Part shown: positions 1-11,381 of the stretch, piece after piece
Position numbering within the stretch: the first letter of the stretch is position 1
How the letters are laid out: each line of letters opens with the position of its first letter
DNA from: Piezodorus guildinii
Lineage: Eukaryota; Arthropoda; Insecta; Hemiptera; Pentatomidae
Length of the DNA stretch: 64,000 bases
NCBI GenBank assembly: GCA_023052935.1
Contig: CM041298.1
Location: 113,788,977-113,852,976, forward strand
Reading direction: 5' to 3'
The notes under the pieces: model-generated
The model's database searches: none
Told to the model about the DNA's origin: nothing
What the model saw: only the letters and a program-made list of their open reading frames with translations
Position numbers and translations under genes: made by a program

Positions 1-145
1 TTTTGAGTGAACGTATGTAGATTAGATTTTAAGAAATCTTCAAGGAAAAAATATACGTCAAAAATTACGAAATAAAAACTACTAAAAATTATCAAGTACC
101 ATGCGCGCACAAGATTTTTCAAATATATAAAAGGACCTATATTTA
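1..145. other. AT-rich flank, no gene seen
   Basis: No ORF, repeat family or RNA motif that I recognise lies to the left of the first mariner terminal repeat. Confidence 0.5.
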
Positions 146-1040
146 TTGGGTTGTGTCACATGAAATGTCCGTTTTCAAGATAAAAGATTTTTATTAAAAA
201 TACGATATGAAAACAAGATAATTTTATTCGAAGTATTTACCTCCTTTTTCTACACATTTTTCCCAACGTGACACCAACTTTTTTATCCCCGAACTGAAAA
301 ACTCTGAGCTTTGAAGTGAAACAAAATCTGAAAACGCACTTTTCACTTGATCATCATTTTCAAAAAGTTTTCCTTTGACGAAGTTGTCTAAATTCCTGAA
401 CAGGTGGTAATCTGTTGGAGACAGATCGGGAGCCCAGTTCTTTCAATTTTTGCACGGTATGTTTTGAAACAAGGGGTCTTGCTGCCGCTCAGTGAGATCA
501 TGAGATACCCATGTATCGAGCTTTGTTACTTTCCCAATACACTTTAAATGTCTGGAAACGGTAGATTCACTTGCATTTAGTTGTGCTGAGAGTCCTTTAA
601 CTGTTTGGTAGGGGTTTCCTTCTACTGTATGTTTGAGGACATCGTTGTCTATTACGGACGGAGGTCTTCCTCGGGGCAAGTTTTCCAAGTCGGTATCTCC
701 AGCTGAAAACTTAGGAAACCAACGGCGAATGGTCCGTTCATTAACACTCCCTTCCCCAAACACCTTGCAAATATTTCTAGCGGCCTCAGCTGCTGAATGG
801 CCGAGTTTATACTCGTACAAAAATATTACTCGTAAATCGCGTGTTTCCATGTTCATATTTGGAAGTATACTAAAAAGTGGGTAATTGATTGGGAAGCTAA
901 TGTTTATAATACAAAGGTAGAGGATTAGTAACTGTTTGCTTTAAACATGTAAACATTCGGAAGAAAACAACAAAGACCTTAAAAATCCTTTATGTATTTC
1001 AGAAACTATAAAAACGGACATTTCATATGAAACAACCCAA
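146..1040 (-). mobile_element. mariner-family deletion derivative, copy A
   Basis: The element is bounded by inverted terminal repeats of about 28 bp (TTGGGTTGTGTCACATGAAA at the left, its near complement at 1013-1040). A TA precedes the left end; the right TA has decayed to TC. At 895 bp it is about 400 bp shorter than a typical 1.3-kb mariner. The missing part is the middle of the transposase gene, and the same junction occurs in the copies at 4682-5579 and 41867-42968. It is non-autonomous. Confidence 0.9.
443..856 (-). pseudogene. mariner transposase, N-terminal part (core deleted)
   Basis: The 137-residue reading frame covers the DNA-binding half of a mariner transposase. A first helix-turn-helix lies at about residues 5-55 (FLYEYKLGHSAAEAARNI, then RTIRRWFPKF). 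A GRPPS linker follows at about 63-67, then a second helix-turn-helix at about 80-106 (SAQLNASESTVSRHLK) and a WVSHDLTE segment matching the family's WVPHEL linker. The frame then jumps to sequence just before the last catalytic region (read at 300-440 in another frame as PDLSPxDYHLF-like) and stops. Two of the three catalytic aspartates are therefore missing and the product cannot transpose. Short, paired-domain-like fragments could still bind the terminal repeats; that is inference. Confidence 0.85.
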
Positions 1041-1420
1041 TCATTTATTGCAATCCCTTAAAATTTCAAATTCTAATACTGTTGTTATACTATAATACTA
1101 TGTAATAAAGATGTTCAAAGAGAGAAATTGTTACTGCGATGTAAACTTTAGAATCCAAATTTTAAAACAAAACCAAAACCTCGTTTTAATGATTCTATGA
1201 ACTTTAATAAATCAAAGAAAATAAATCTGTGACAAAAACAATAAATTATAAATAATGCGAAGTATGACTTATAGAAGCTATATAAAGAATATACTAACAA
1301 CATTTATTTTTAATCATCTATGTACGTTTAGACATTTTTTACTTTTTCCATTAAAACCACTATAATCCCTAAACGGTAGTGTAAATAAGTATAAATCAGA
1401 GCGTGTCTAAATAGAAAAAA
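1041..1420. other. AT-rich interval
   Basis: Nothing coding is visible. A short stretch near 1325-1375 (ACTATAATCCCTAAACGGTA) resembles the diverged repeat best seen at 8118-10450. Confidence 0.35.
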
Positions 1421-2060
1421 AAATCACAAGAATTCAAGAACACAAGAATTTCACTTACCCCTATTGTCAAAATCAATTTAAGAATTTTTAAATACAGTTA
1501 GAGATGAAAATGAATTGTCTAAGAATTAATCGCATTGAGTTTTATTGAAACATGTGTTTTATTGAATAAACTATTATCTACGATATTCAGTTAGATTTAT
1601 CGGCTTTTTATCCCTTTTCGTTAACTTCTACAATTCCGTGTATTATATAATATTTTTTTCTAAACTCGTTAGCTTTCTAACGTAATGTTATACATCTATA
1701 TTACTATTCTTCCGTTCAAAAACACAAACATTGCATTAAAAATATGTTTGCACTTTTCACCTTTTGTTGGGTATCGTATTCGTTCAAATTATATATTTAT
1801 CCGTTTTTTATTAGTGCTAAAAGGATGATACAGTGGTTTTTATAGAAGATAAAAAACTAAAGGTACTTTAGAAGAAGAAAATTTAAGATGTAGGCAATTA
1901 AGCCATGGTAGACTGTTTCAATCAGAATGAAATCTACATGATATTAAAGCCCATTAAATTTTATATCGATATGGTGAGTTTAATCAAAATCGTTTGAGCC
2001 GTTTTTTTTAGAAAATCGTAAAAAGGTGCAAAATGCATGCTTTTATGCTCAGTTTCAACC
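1421..2060 (+). repeat. Helentron-like (HINE) repeat, degenerate
   Basis: The TTTCACTTACC block, the AAACATGTGTTTTATT block, GTTGGGTATCG and GCCGTTTTTTTAGAAAATCGTAAAAAGGTGCAAAATGCATG occur in the same order as in the full copy at 19855-20753, with many substitutions. Both ends have decayed, so this is an old copy. Confidence 0.7.
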
Positions 2061-2114
2061 TTAATTACTTATCTGTAAGTGGTGTTTGGTATTTACAAAA
2101 TGAAAGAGAAAAAA

Positions 2115-2905
2115 TCTGGTGCGGGCCACATACGACTTTCACTTACCTCGACTGTTAAAATTAATTTAAAAACTATTAACATATCAATTTAAAAAATATT
2201 TTAAGTTGATTTTAATAAAACGTGATTTCATTTTCGTTGGAAACATATGATTTAGATTAAATAATACAACTATATTAAATTGTTAATCAGTAATAAGTTT
2301 ATTCCTATTTGTCACTTTATATTACCTTTTACAGCTTTTTAAATCAGATAATATTTTTTTCTAAAATATTTCACTTTTCAACGGTACATTATACGTCTAT
2401 ATTACTGTTCTTGTTATAAAAAAAACGAAAAATACATTTAAAAAAAAAAATAGTTTTGCTCTTTTATCCTTTAGTTGGTCATCAAATTCTTCCAACTTGT
2501 ATATTTAGCCGGCCTTCATCAATGTCATTAAGATGGAGGTTTAAGATTAAGAAGATTTTGGAATGTACAAAAGTAAAGGTAGTTTAGAGGAAGAAAATTT
2601 AAAATATCATTATCCAAGCCCTGTCAGACTATTTCAATCAGAATGAAATCTACATGATATTAAAGCCTGTCAAATTTTAGATCGATATAGCTAGTTTCAT
2701 AGAAATCATTAGAGCCGTTTTTGAGAACATCGTAAAAAGGTGCAAAATTACGAAGTATCACTTTCGGTCAGCTGATTTTCATGAAAAAGTTTTTGTAACA
2801 TCTCGGGCGTATAGTTCTTGAGTTATTTAGACACAGGGGATGACCCTAAAACGTGTATTTCCGTTGAAAACTGGAATTCGAAAATTTTCACGATTCCAAT
2901 ACTTT
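2115..2905 (+). repeat. Helentron-like (HINE) repeat
   Basis: It starts with TCTGGTGCGGGCCACATACG and ACTTTCACTTACCTCG and continues through the family core to AACTGGAATTCGAAAATTTT. The 3' terminal hairpin and the CA microsatellite are missing. Confidence 0.8.
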
Positions 2906-3236
2906 AGGATATATCCACGTATTTCATATATTCTTTTATTTATTTATTTATTCATAGAAGTTTTTTTGGCATTACAATTGTATTTGCTATCTGCTTTTTT
3001 TTTTTTGCAATAAGCAAATATATATATTTGCAAATATACATATATTCAAAAGTAAAAAATCATTTTCGTCATTTAATGATTTTTATTTATTTATTAATTA
3101 AGTAATTAGCTCGGTTCAACTATCTGGGAGGGTGGATTTAAAAAATTAACTGAAAGATGACCACATTTAATAGATCCAAATGGTCCATATATACTCACTC
3201 AAAAAAGTTTGCATTCACCCAAATATCATTGGATGA

Positions 3237-4060
3237 ATGCAAATAAAGGAATTAGATACAATTGAAACTTTTTACTTTCCATCTGACCCAAAAACATTAA
3301 ATTTGGATTCATCAGGGAATATGACCCTTTCCCCGAAATTGTTGGGTTTATTTACAAACTCTGGCACATTGCTGCCGCTTTTTCCGGTTTATGTTACTGA
3401 TGAAAGGCCTTCTTCTTGCGACTCGACCAGTGTTGTTGTGTTTATTAGTTTAACGTAACTTTAATTCTACTATGGCTAATAGGACGACGCTACGGTGGGA
3501 GTCCTTAATTTTGCTTATCCAGGTTTTATTAGGATAGGGATCTTTTAACGAGTACATGACATCGCAAAGGCTCGAGACCACCTTTTAACGTCCCCTACAA
3601 AGGACGGCATAACTAAAGTTTTTTACTCCCATTAAAAAATCTTAGGGCCACCTGCAGGTTTGAAACCGCATCCTTTGGCATAGGACTGTTATGCTAGCCA
3701 CTACGCAATGAGTGACCCGACTCGACCAGTGTATCTCTTCCTTCATAGAATATTTCTGACTGTTTCTGGGAGGACTTAAATCCCATAGTCCCTATTTATT
3801 CTGATGAACACTGAGCTTGCGGTAGTGTGAGTATTTGCATGGACGTCAGGAAGGATGGCTCGCCTGTGGCTGTTCTCCAGTTAAGGTCTTCCAGCAGGTG
3901 GTCTATCCTCAAAGATATTTTAACTCCTATGTCATTTCAGTACATATTGTACAGTAGCATGTGACTTATTCAATAGATGTGCAATTTTGCTTAGAGATAA
4001 GCCCTGCATTAGGCAAAGAAACATAAGCTCTCTCAAATCACGATAAACGCGCACATTAAA
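3237..4060 (-). pseudogene. Tc1-like transposase remnant
   Basis: Read on the minus strand with stops and frame changes. About 4050-3780 gives an N-terminal helix-turn-helix segment (SLSKIAHLLNKSHATVQYVL) followed by a basic GRP-type linker (RPPAGRP). Beyond the SINE insertion, at about 3330-3260, it gives VIFPDESKFNVFGSDGK, which matches the first catalytic-aspartate motif of Tc1 transposases (WSDESKFNLFG-type). The segment carrying the second and third acidic residues is absent. The element is dead and 3'-truncated within its coding region. Confidence 0.75.
3434..3717 (-). mobile_element. tRNA-derived SINE, family B, full length, with 15-bp TSD
   Basis: The minus-strand head carries a tRNA-like A box (GTAGTGGCTAGCATAACAG type) and a B box close to GGTTTCAAACC, followed by the family body and an AAATAA-type tail. 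The insertion is flanked by a perfect target-site duplication, CGACTCGACCAGTGT, at 3419-3433 and 3718-3732. It lies inside the Tc1-like relic and is younger than it. Confidence 0.9.
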
Positions 4061-4118
4061 TAGTTAATTTAGTTAAGTTTCAAATTAATAGCATGCTGTT
4101 TTGAAACTTTTTTGGGTA

Positions 4119-4608
4119 TAACTGATTAAATTTATAACGTCCATCCTCAAATTTTGAGGGTGGTTCTTTATTTTATTTCTTGTTCAATCGGAAAGGTTTA
4201 TTATTGAATATAACAAAGGAAAATACATTCCATTTTGAAGGGCTATTGTGAATAACACTGTATGTTATAATTTATCATATTTATTTGAATTTGTTATTCA
4301 TAAACCTACCGGTTATTAATTGAAAAAAATAAAATGCACAACATGGCGAAAGAGCAAATAATAGTTTCATTGATTTGAGTGGCTCTTGAGACGGAAACTG
4401 GTGTAGAAGTTAATAGAGCAGTCATTGTCCGAAATAGATGTGTCCTCGATCAAAGACTTGTATCTTTCTTGTTTCGGTTGCTTTCATCCGGTTATATCTT
4501 CTTCAACTTGATATACAGATATAATACAAATAACAATTTATAAACAATAATTTGTTAAAAAATTAATAACGGTGTGAGTTTATATTTTATTTGCTCATAA
4601 TAAATTAA

Positions 4609-4609
<1 letters not shown>
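4119..4609. other. interval without recognised gene
   Basis: AT-rich and without a readable ORF or known repeat. Confidence 0.4.
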
Positions 4610-4648
<39 letters not shown>

Positions 4649-4672
4649 ATATTATAATATATATATATAAAT
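4610..4672. repeat. (TA)n microsatellite
   Basis: An almost uninterrupted TA run that abuts the TA target of the next mariner. Confidence 0.95.
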
Positions 4673-4681
4673 AAATATATA

Positions 4682-5579
4682 TTGGGTTGTTTCACATGAA
4701 ATGTCCGTTTTTATAGTTTCTAGAATACATAAAGGATTTTGCAGGTCTCTATTGTTTTCTTCCGAATGTTTACATACTTAAAGTAAACAGTTACTAATCC
4801 TCTACCTTTGTATTATAAACATTAGCTGCCCAATCAATTACCCACTTTTTAGTATACCTCCAAATATGAACATGGAAACACGCGATTTTCGAGTAATATT
4901 TTTGTACGAGTTTAAACTCGGCCATTCAGCAGCTGAGCCGCTAGAAATATTTGCAAGGTGTTTGGGGAAGGGAGTGTTAATGAACGGACCATTCGCCGTT
5001 GGTTTCCTAAGTTTTCAGCTGGAGATACCGACTTGGAAAACTTGCCCCGAGGAAGACCTCCGTCCGTAATAGACAACGATGTCCTCAAACATATAATAGA
5101 AGGAAACCCCTACCAAAAAGTTAAAGGACTCTCAGCACAACTAAATGCAAGTGAATCTACCGTTTCCAGACATTTAAAGTGTATTGGGAAAGTAACAAAG
5201 CTCGATACATGTGTATCTCATGATCTCACTGAGCGGCAGCAAGACCCCTTGTTTCAAAACATACCGTGCAAAAATTGAAAGAACTGGGCTCCCGACCTGT
5301 CTCCACCAGATTACCACCTGTTCAGGAATTTAGACAACTTCGTCAAAGGAAAACTTTTTGAAAATGATGATTAAGTGAAAAGTGCGTTTTCAGATTTTGT
5401 TTCACTTCAAAGCTCAGAGTTTTTCAGTTCGGGGATATAAAAGTTGGTGTCACGTAGGGACATATGTGCAGAAAAAGAAGGTTAATACTTCGAATAAAAT
5501 TATCATGTTTTCATATCGTATTTTTAATAAAAATCCTTTACCTTGACTTAAAACGGACATTTCATGTGACACAACCCAA
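4682..5579 (+). mobile_element. mariner-family deletion derivative, copy B
   Basis: Both inverted terminal repeats are present and intact-looking, and TA duplications lie at 4680-4681 and 5580-5581. It has the same internal deletion as copy A and is in the opposite orientation. Confidence 0.93.
4866..5278 (+). pseudogene. mariner transposase fragment with frameshift
   Basis: The start (MNMETRDF) matches copy A. The frame breaks after SAAE because one G is missing at about 4936 (GAGCCG here, GAGGCCG in the other copies). The downstream frame from 4958 restores the second helix-turn-helix (SAQLNASESTVSRHLK) and ends just after DPLFQN. Sequence at 5280-5340 encodes the region before the last catalytic residue (PDLSPPDYHLFRNLDNFVKG) in yet another frame. 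It cannot encode an active transposase. Confidence 0.85.
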
Positions 5580-6126
5580 TACGAGTTCCTCATGTTTACT
5601 AGAAGCATGAAAGAAATAACAATAACTATTTTTCTTAACTATGAATGAACCGAAACGATAATAGTAAGTTGTTTACCTAAACGATGCACTCAAATATCTT
5701 CCTTATGTACTTTTTCGCCTATTAACATCCTAGCTAATGGAACAGACACAACATTCAAGATAAACTTTTAAACATTATTCTTATAATTTATGGACTAGTT
5801 CTTAGTTCAGTATCTAGGCCACACTTCTGTAAGTAAGTGATATGTGAAGTACAGCGATTATACAAAATTATAATTAATAAACTTTTTTTTTTTTTTTTAA
5901 ATACTGTACGTTTAACTGAACGAATAAATCCTCTCGAGATAAAGAACAATTAATTACCAGCGTTTGATATATGATACTCAATACTGCCGTAATCAGTAAT
6001 TCGCAAAAGGTTTTCCTTATCTGCTATATATTTTATCAATATTACAATTATAAAAGAGCCGATTAATACTAAATGAATGGTATGAAAATTATTTTTGTAA
6101 TTAATTGTACAAAGGAAATAAATTTT
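5580..6126. other. interval without recognised gene
   Basis: AT-rich single-copy-looking sequence with a poly(T) run near 5884. Confidence 0.4.
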
Positions 6127-6305
6127 ACAGTAAATCCTTTTTAACGAACAAGGTTATAACGAACTACCGTTGCCGTCCCTTGAAAAATGAATAGAAAACT
6201 ATGTTTTCTCCTCGTTTATAATGAAATATTCTCTTATAATGAACCAACGAACTACTTTTGTAGACCTCAGAAATGAATTTGTTCGGTTATTACGAAAAAT
6301 GATGT
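6127..6305 (+). mobile_element. pogo/Tigger-like transposon terminal fragment
   Basis: It begins ACAGTAAATCCTTTTTAACG and continues with GGTTATAACGAACTACCGTT, typical of pogo-like terminal repeats with repeated TAACGAAC motifs. It is the reverse complement of the right part of the 358-bp tandem unit at 32188-33617. The other end is missing. Confidence 0.6.
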
Positions 6306-6419
6306 AATTACGGCTTGTGACCTTTTTCATTCAAACCACTAAAGCTCTTAAACGGTATGCCCTTGCGACAAATATATAACAACAATATTCTCCATTAAAT
6401 CAATACATATTTATAAAAA

Positions 6420-8116
6420 TGAATAGAATTTTTCCCTTGGTCATCGCATCATGCGTGAACGGCTTGAACAATTTCCCTAATTCTTTTTTGGTTGTGTTTA
6501 TATCAGTCAGGAGAAGGAGATTATGAAAGAGAAAAAGAAAAAACTCACTTGGGTAGATAGGCGTTTTTTTTTTCTTTTATTAATTTTGCATGATGACAAT
6601 AATGTCTATATCTTTATATATAAAACTTAAGTCAGGAGAAGGATCTTATGGAAGAAAAAAAAAGTTACATAGGTCAATAGGTTTTTTTATAAATATTTTT
6701 AGGCAATAATAATCTCTCTATCTGCATATCACATAAAAATTAATCGCCTTTTTCCTTAGTGACCGCATCACACGTGAACGGCCTGACCGATTTCCCTTTA
6801 ATTCTTTTTTGGTTGTGTTTATATCAGCCAGGAGAAGGAGCTTATGTAAGAGGAAAAAGAAAAAAATCACTTGGAAAGACAGGGTTTTTTTTTTTTCTTT
6901 TTAATTTTGCATGATAAAATAATCTTTATATCTTTATATATAAAATTAAGTCAGGAGAAGGATCTTATGGAAGAAAAAAAAAGTTACATAGGTCAATAGG
7001 TTTTTTTATAAATATTTTTAGGCAATAATAACCTCTCTATCCTACATATCACATAAAAATGAATAGCCTTTTCCCTTGGTCATCGCATCACAGGTGAACG
7101 GCCTGACCGATTTCCTAATTCTTTTTTGGTTGTGTTTATACCAGCCAGGAGAAGGAGCTTATGAAAGAGAAAAAGAAAAAAAGTCACTTGGGTAGATAGG
7201 CGTTTTTTTTTCTTGTTTTTTTTTTAATTTTGCATGATAAAAATAATCTCTATATCTTTATATATAAAACTGAAGACAGGAGAAGGATCTTATGGAAGAA
7301 AAAAAAAGTTACTTAGGTCAATAGGATTATTTTTTTTTTTTTATATAAATATTTTTAGGCAATAATAACCTCTCTATCTCTACATATCACTTACAAATTA
7401 ATCGCCTTTTTCCTTGGTGACCGCATCACATGTGAACGGCCTGACCGATTTCCATAATTCTTTTTTGTTTGTGTTTATATCAGCCAGTAGCTTATGAAAG
7501 AGAAAAATAAAAATGTCACTTGGGTAGATAGGCGTTTTTTTCCTTTTTTTTTTTTTTTTTAATTTTGCATGATAACAATAATCTCTATATATTTATACAT
7601 AAAACTTAAGTCAGAAGAAGGATCTTATGGAAGAAAAAAAAAGTTACTTAGATCAATAGGTTTTTTTTTTTTATTTTTGGTTTTTTTAATAATTATTTTC
7701 AGGCAATAATAACCTCTCTATCTACATGTCAGATAAAAATTAATTGCCTTATTTACCGATTTCCCTAATTCTTTTTGGCTGTGTTAATATCAGTCAGAAG
7801 GAGGATCTTAAGAAAGATAAAAGAGAAAAGTCACTTTGGTAGATGTGTGTTTCTTTTCAATTTTGCAAGGTAACAATAGTTTCTATATTTTTATATATAA
7901 AATTGAAGTCAGGAGAAGGCCTCATGTAAGAAAAAAAAAGTTACTTAGGTCAATATGTTTTGTTTTTTTAAAATATTCTTAGGCAATATTAATCCCTCTA
8001 TCTACATATATAAAAATTAATCGCCTTTTTCCTTGGTCATCGCACGACACGTGAACGGCCTGACAGATTTCGATAAGCTACAATTAAGACAGGACATCTT
8101 CTGTCGGGTCAGCTAG
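6420..8116 (+). repeat. tandem Helitron-derived array, ~5 diverged units
   Basis: Units of roughly 280-340 bp restart near 6420, 6738, 7058, 7397, 7737 and 8014. Each carries CATCGCATCACACGTGAACGG, GGAGAAGGAGCTTATG, poly(T) and TCTCTATATCTTTATATATA blocks. The final partial unit ends in a Helitron-type terminus. The internal poly(T) tracts differ between units. Confidence 0.8.
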
Positions 8117-8117
8117 T
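8088..8117 (+). mobile_element. Helitron 3' terminus (hairpin + CTAG|T)
   Basis: GACAG at 8088-8092 pairs with CTGTC at 8101-8105 across an 8-nt loop. CTAG follows at 8113-8116 and then T. A short hairpin about 10 nt before CTRR, with insertion before T, is the diagnostic Helitron 3' end. Confidence 0.75.
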
Positions 8118-8999
8118 TGATAATAAAGAAACTCTCAGCAAATTTTGCATCCTTGCAACATCAACAGAACTATAGAGAGTCAAACGTGTAATATTTTTGA
8201 GAGTGATAAAAACGTTACACAATGTAGACAAAACTGACTTGTTTCATTCAAACCAATGAAGCTTTTAAAAGTTAGATCATAGCGACCTATACTAGATAAC
8301 AAAAAATATTTTCGATGACAATTTCTGATCCAGAAAACTGTCTTCAAATTTACTATCTGAGCAACGCCAAAAGAGCGAGTCAAACTTGTTACATTTCTGA
8401 GGCTGAAAAAAAAAACAATACCAAGAAAATAACTACCAATCTTCCGATAAAAGAGAAACCATGTATAAGTTAACAAGTTTTCTAGTACATTCTTTGAAGA
8501 AATGGTGATCATAATTTTCGGAGTTAACAGTAGGAAGCACTGTACATGTACTGTTTTGACCTGCACTGTACATTTAGACATTAGTTCATTGGCTACTTTT
8601 TTATTCGAACCAATATGCATAAAGTTAATTCCTAGCGACAAACGTTATACAAAAAAGATATTTTTAATTCAATTTATGATGAGGAAACTCTCAGCAAATT
8701 TTGTATTCAAGCAGCACCAATAGAGCAATAAAGAGTCAAACGTGTAATATTTTGAGAGTGATAAAAATGTTCCACAATGTAGGCTAAACGGTTTTTTGTT
8801 TGTTTTGTTTTTTTTATTTAAAAGGCTCTTAAACGGTAGCAAGCAATGCTATTGACAAAAAGTATTTTCGATGAAAATTTCTGATCCAGAAAACTGTCTA
8901 TAGTCATCTAAATCTACAATTCAAGAAACACCAACAGAGCTAGAGAGAGTCAAACGTGTTAACTTTTTGATAGTGATAACGTTTCACAATGTAGGCTAA
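8118..8999 (+). repeat. diverged dispersed repeat Z, two tandem copies
   Basis: A unit of about 400 bp contains CTCAGCAAATTTTGCAT, GAGTCAAACGTGTAATATTT, GTGATAAAAACGTT, TTTCTGATCCAGAAAACTGT and an AACGGTA-type block. It occurs at about 8130-8510 and again at 8640-8999, and the third copy at 10057-10450 continues it. No coding capacity is seen. The 153-residue frame on the minus strand here spans the repeat and looks spurious. Confidence 0.6.
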
Positions 9000-9464
9000 C
9001 ACGGTGTTCACAGCATATCAGCTCAAAGAGATTCCCTGACTTTTCCATATTGTAAGAAGTCTTTTACCTGGCCAAATCTAGGTGAAAATCGACAAAACAA
9101 AGAATAATTATAATTAATATGGTATACTAGATTAATAGTATATATAATAACTAATTACTTTACGATAAGATTCAACTATATCTACCCGACACCAGCTGAA
9201 ATTGTAGTTGTTTAAGTTGACTTAGCAATGAATTATGATGAACTTGGATACTCCTGTTAGTAATAATCAATATTTACAAATCTGACTAAAAAATTTATTT
9301 TATCATAAAGCTTTATGATATTTGCAACATCACAAGTAGGCATATTGAAACTTTTGTCTAAGTGAAAAAGAAACGATGTTTCTAGGGACTATTATGTCAG
9401 ACCAAAGTACAAAATCCATGACTTCTCCCGGTTTTTTCCGATTTTCCTTGTTGCTTGACACCCT
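9000..9464 (+). mobile_element. hAT-like MITE
   Basis: The ends are CACGGTGTTCACAGCA and ...TGCTTGACACCCT, whose complement (AGGGTGTCAAGCA) matches the left end imperfectly, as in hAT elements (CAGGGTGTC type). GGCTAA is repeated at 8994-8999 and 9465-9470 and looks like a decayed target duplication. Removing the element rejoins repeat Z. A longer copy lies at 50221-50865. Confidence 0.6.
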
Positions 9465-9502
9465 GGCTAAACTTGACTTTTTTCATTGAAACCAACGATG
9501 CT

Positions 9503-10056
9503 TGTTAAGAATTGAAATAGTCTTATGTTTATATCTCTCCATTTATAATTGTATTTGTTTTATTTTATGATTCATTATGTGCAAGCGCGACAGTCAATTG
9601 TTTTATTCTATTTGAATCTGCTGTTAAGTGACCGCAGGGCAGAGTGCATTCTGGGATTGGAAGAGTGAGTTAATGGATTCACGCGCGGGTGTAGACTATG
9701 TTTAATTAAGTTGGTGGTCGCAGATGTGTCTTATTGTTTTCAAATCGCACTTCATCGAGGAAAATCAAATGTCATAGAAAATAGTAGAGAATTGTCGCAT
9801 GGAGTAGGAGTCGCTAAAGGAAAGAAAGAACATCGCAGACGAGAGGGGGAAGGAAGTGATCAAGGATTGAAAGAATCACCGCTTGCACATTAGAAGCAGT
9901 ATTTGTTTTATTTTAATTAATATAAGATTGTTCATGTTCTCTCTTTTATTATATCATTCATTTACCCTCAACAAAATTACACGGATTGACAGAAAATTCG
10001 GCGACTCATAATAACGAGGCTGCGAACTAACGCGTTAGACGCCCCTCTTCCCAACA
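9503..10056. mobile_element. solo LTR of an LTR retrotransposon
   Basis: A 554-bp block starts TGTTAAGAATTG and ends CTCTTCCCAACA, giving the TG...CA ends expected of an LTR. It is flanked by the 5-bp duplication ATGCT at 9498-9502 and 10057-10061. Excising it rebuilds the repeat Z consensus across the site. No internal coding region is present, so this is a recombined solo LTR. The small frame at 9711-9893 inside it looks fortuitous. Confidence 0.85.
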
Positions 10057-10450
10057 ATGCTCTTAAAATGTAGGTCCTTGCGACAAATGCTATATTACGA
10101 AAGATATTCTCCATTTAATTTATGATTAGGAAACTCAGCGAATTTCCGATCCTAGTAACACCAACAGAGCTACAGAGACTCAAACGTGTAATATTTTTGA
10201 AAGTGATAAAAACCTTACCCAACAAAGGCAAAACGAGAACTTTTTCTTTCAAACCCATAAAGCTCTCAAACGGTATGTCCTAGCGACAAATGTTAAGTAA
10301 CAAAAAATATTTTCTATGAAAATTTCTGATCAGAAAACTGTCTTAAAATTTACGATCAAAGCAACACCAAAAGAGCGAGTAAAACATGCAAGATTTTTTA
10401 GGCTGAAAAAACAAAACTAAAAAAAAACATATATATCTCCTGCCAAAAGA
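10057..10450 (+). repeat. repeat Z, third copy
   Basis: Continues the repeat interrupted by the LTR; shares CAAACGTGTAATATTTTTGA and CAACACCAAAAGAGCGAG with 8150-8400. Confidence 0.6.
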
Positions 10451-11031
10451 CAAAACTCTTAGCTAAAGAGTTTTCTTGTGCATTTAGAAGGAAAAAAACA
10501 AGTTAATAATAATATTCGTGGTTAAGCGTAAGAAGCAGGAATCCTGGAGAACTGAAAACTAACAAAGCGTTGATGCTATCTCCCAGCCGAAACTGGTACA
10601 GGAAAAGTGACCATCTAACACGAAAACCGTTAGCACACGAATATCTACAGTTCGCCGATCAAAACACGAACCAAACTGGAATTCGTTTATTTCTCGGCTG
10701 AAAATCGGTCACAGATATTGGAGTTAATGAGTAAAAAAGAGTCTATTCATAACTGTCGAAAAAAAAGTGAGGAATAAAAAAGTTATTTTCGAAGCGACCA
10801 TGAGATGATTCGCGTGGATAACCCATGAAAAATGGTGTCCTTCAGGATAAACCTACAACATCCTGTTTCTGTTATAACATCTGCTTATCCACCAAGAACG
10901 GAAACGCGACTCGTGTAAAAGATTTGACTATGATTTTAAAATAATGAAATCCACAAAAAAGGAAGTCTTCAATATAATTAATAAAATATTTAGTCTTTGT
11001 CAAACGAACACAAATAATGTAAATGTATAAA
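10451..11031. other. interval without recognised gene
   Basis: Contains a slightly less AT-rich segment (10540-10700) that I could not assign. No convincing ORF. Confidence 0.4.
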
Positions 11032-11381
11032 TCTGGTGTGTACAATACACGACTTTCACTTACACCGGTTATTAAAATCAATTTAAGAAGTTTTAAAGAA
11101 AAAAGTTAAAGAATTACATTCAATTTCGTTGGAAATATATGTTTTAAATTAAATAACATAACAGTATAAAATTGTTATGTACAATAACAATCACCAAAGT
11201 TTATGCTCTATTCGTCACTTTAAATTACCATATACAACTATAAAAATAAGAAAAAAAATTTAGATTTTCAACGGTATATTTAACATCAATATAACTATTT
11301 AGCTGTGAAAAAATATTTTTGCTCGTTTCACCTTTAGTAGGTAATCAAATTCGTTTAATAAAAGCTAACAAGATAATATGT

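Larger units (their letters stand above)
3192..4118 (-). mobile_element. Tc1-like DNA transposon relic
   Basis: Related ends (ACTCACTCAAAAAAGTTTGC at the left; the complement of ACCCAAAAAAGTTTC at the right, both next to TATA) enclose a decayed minus-strand transposase. The element is split by a younger SINE at 3434-3717. Confidence 0.7.

Noticed and set aside
8180..8641. 153-residue minus-strand ORF
   Set aside because: Lies in repeat Z, whose other copies do not keep the frame.
9711..9893. 60-residue ORF in the solo LTR
   Set aside because: LTRs rarely encode protein and no family is recognised.
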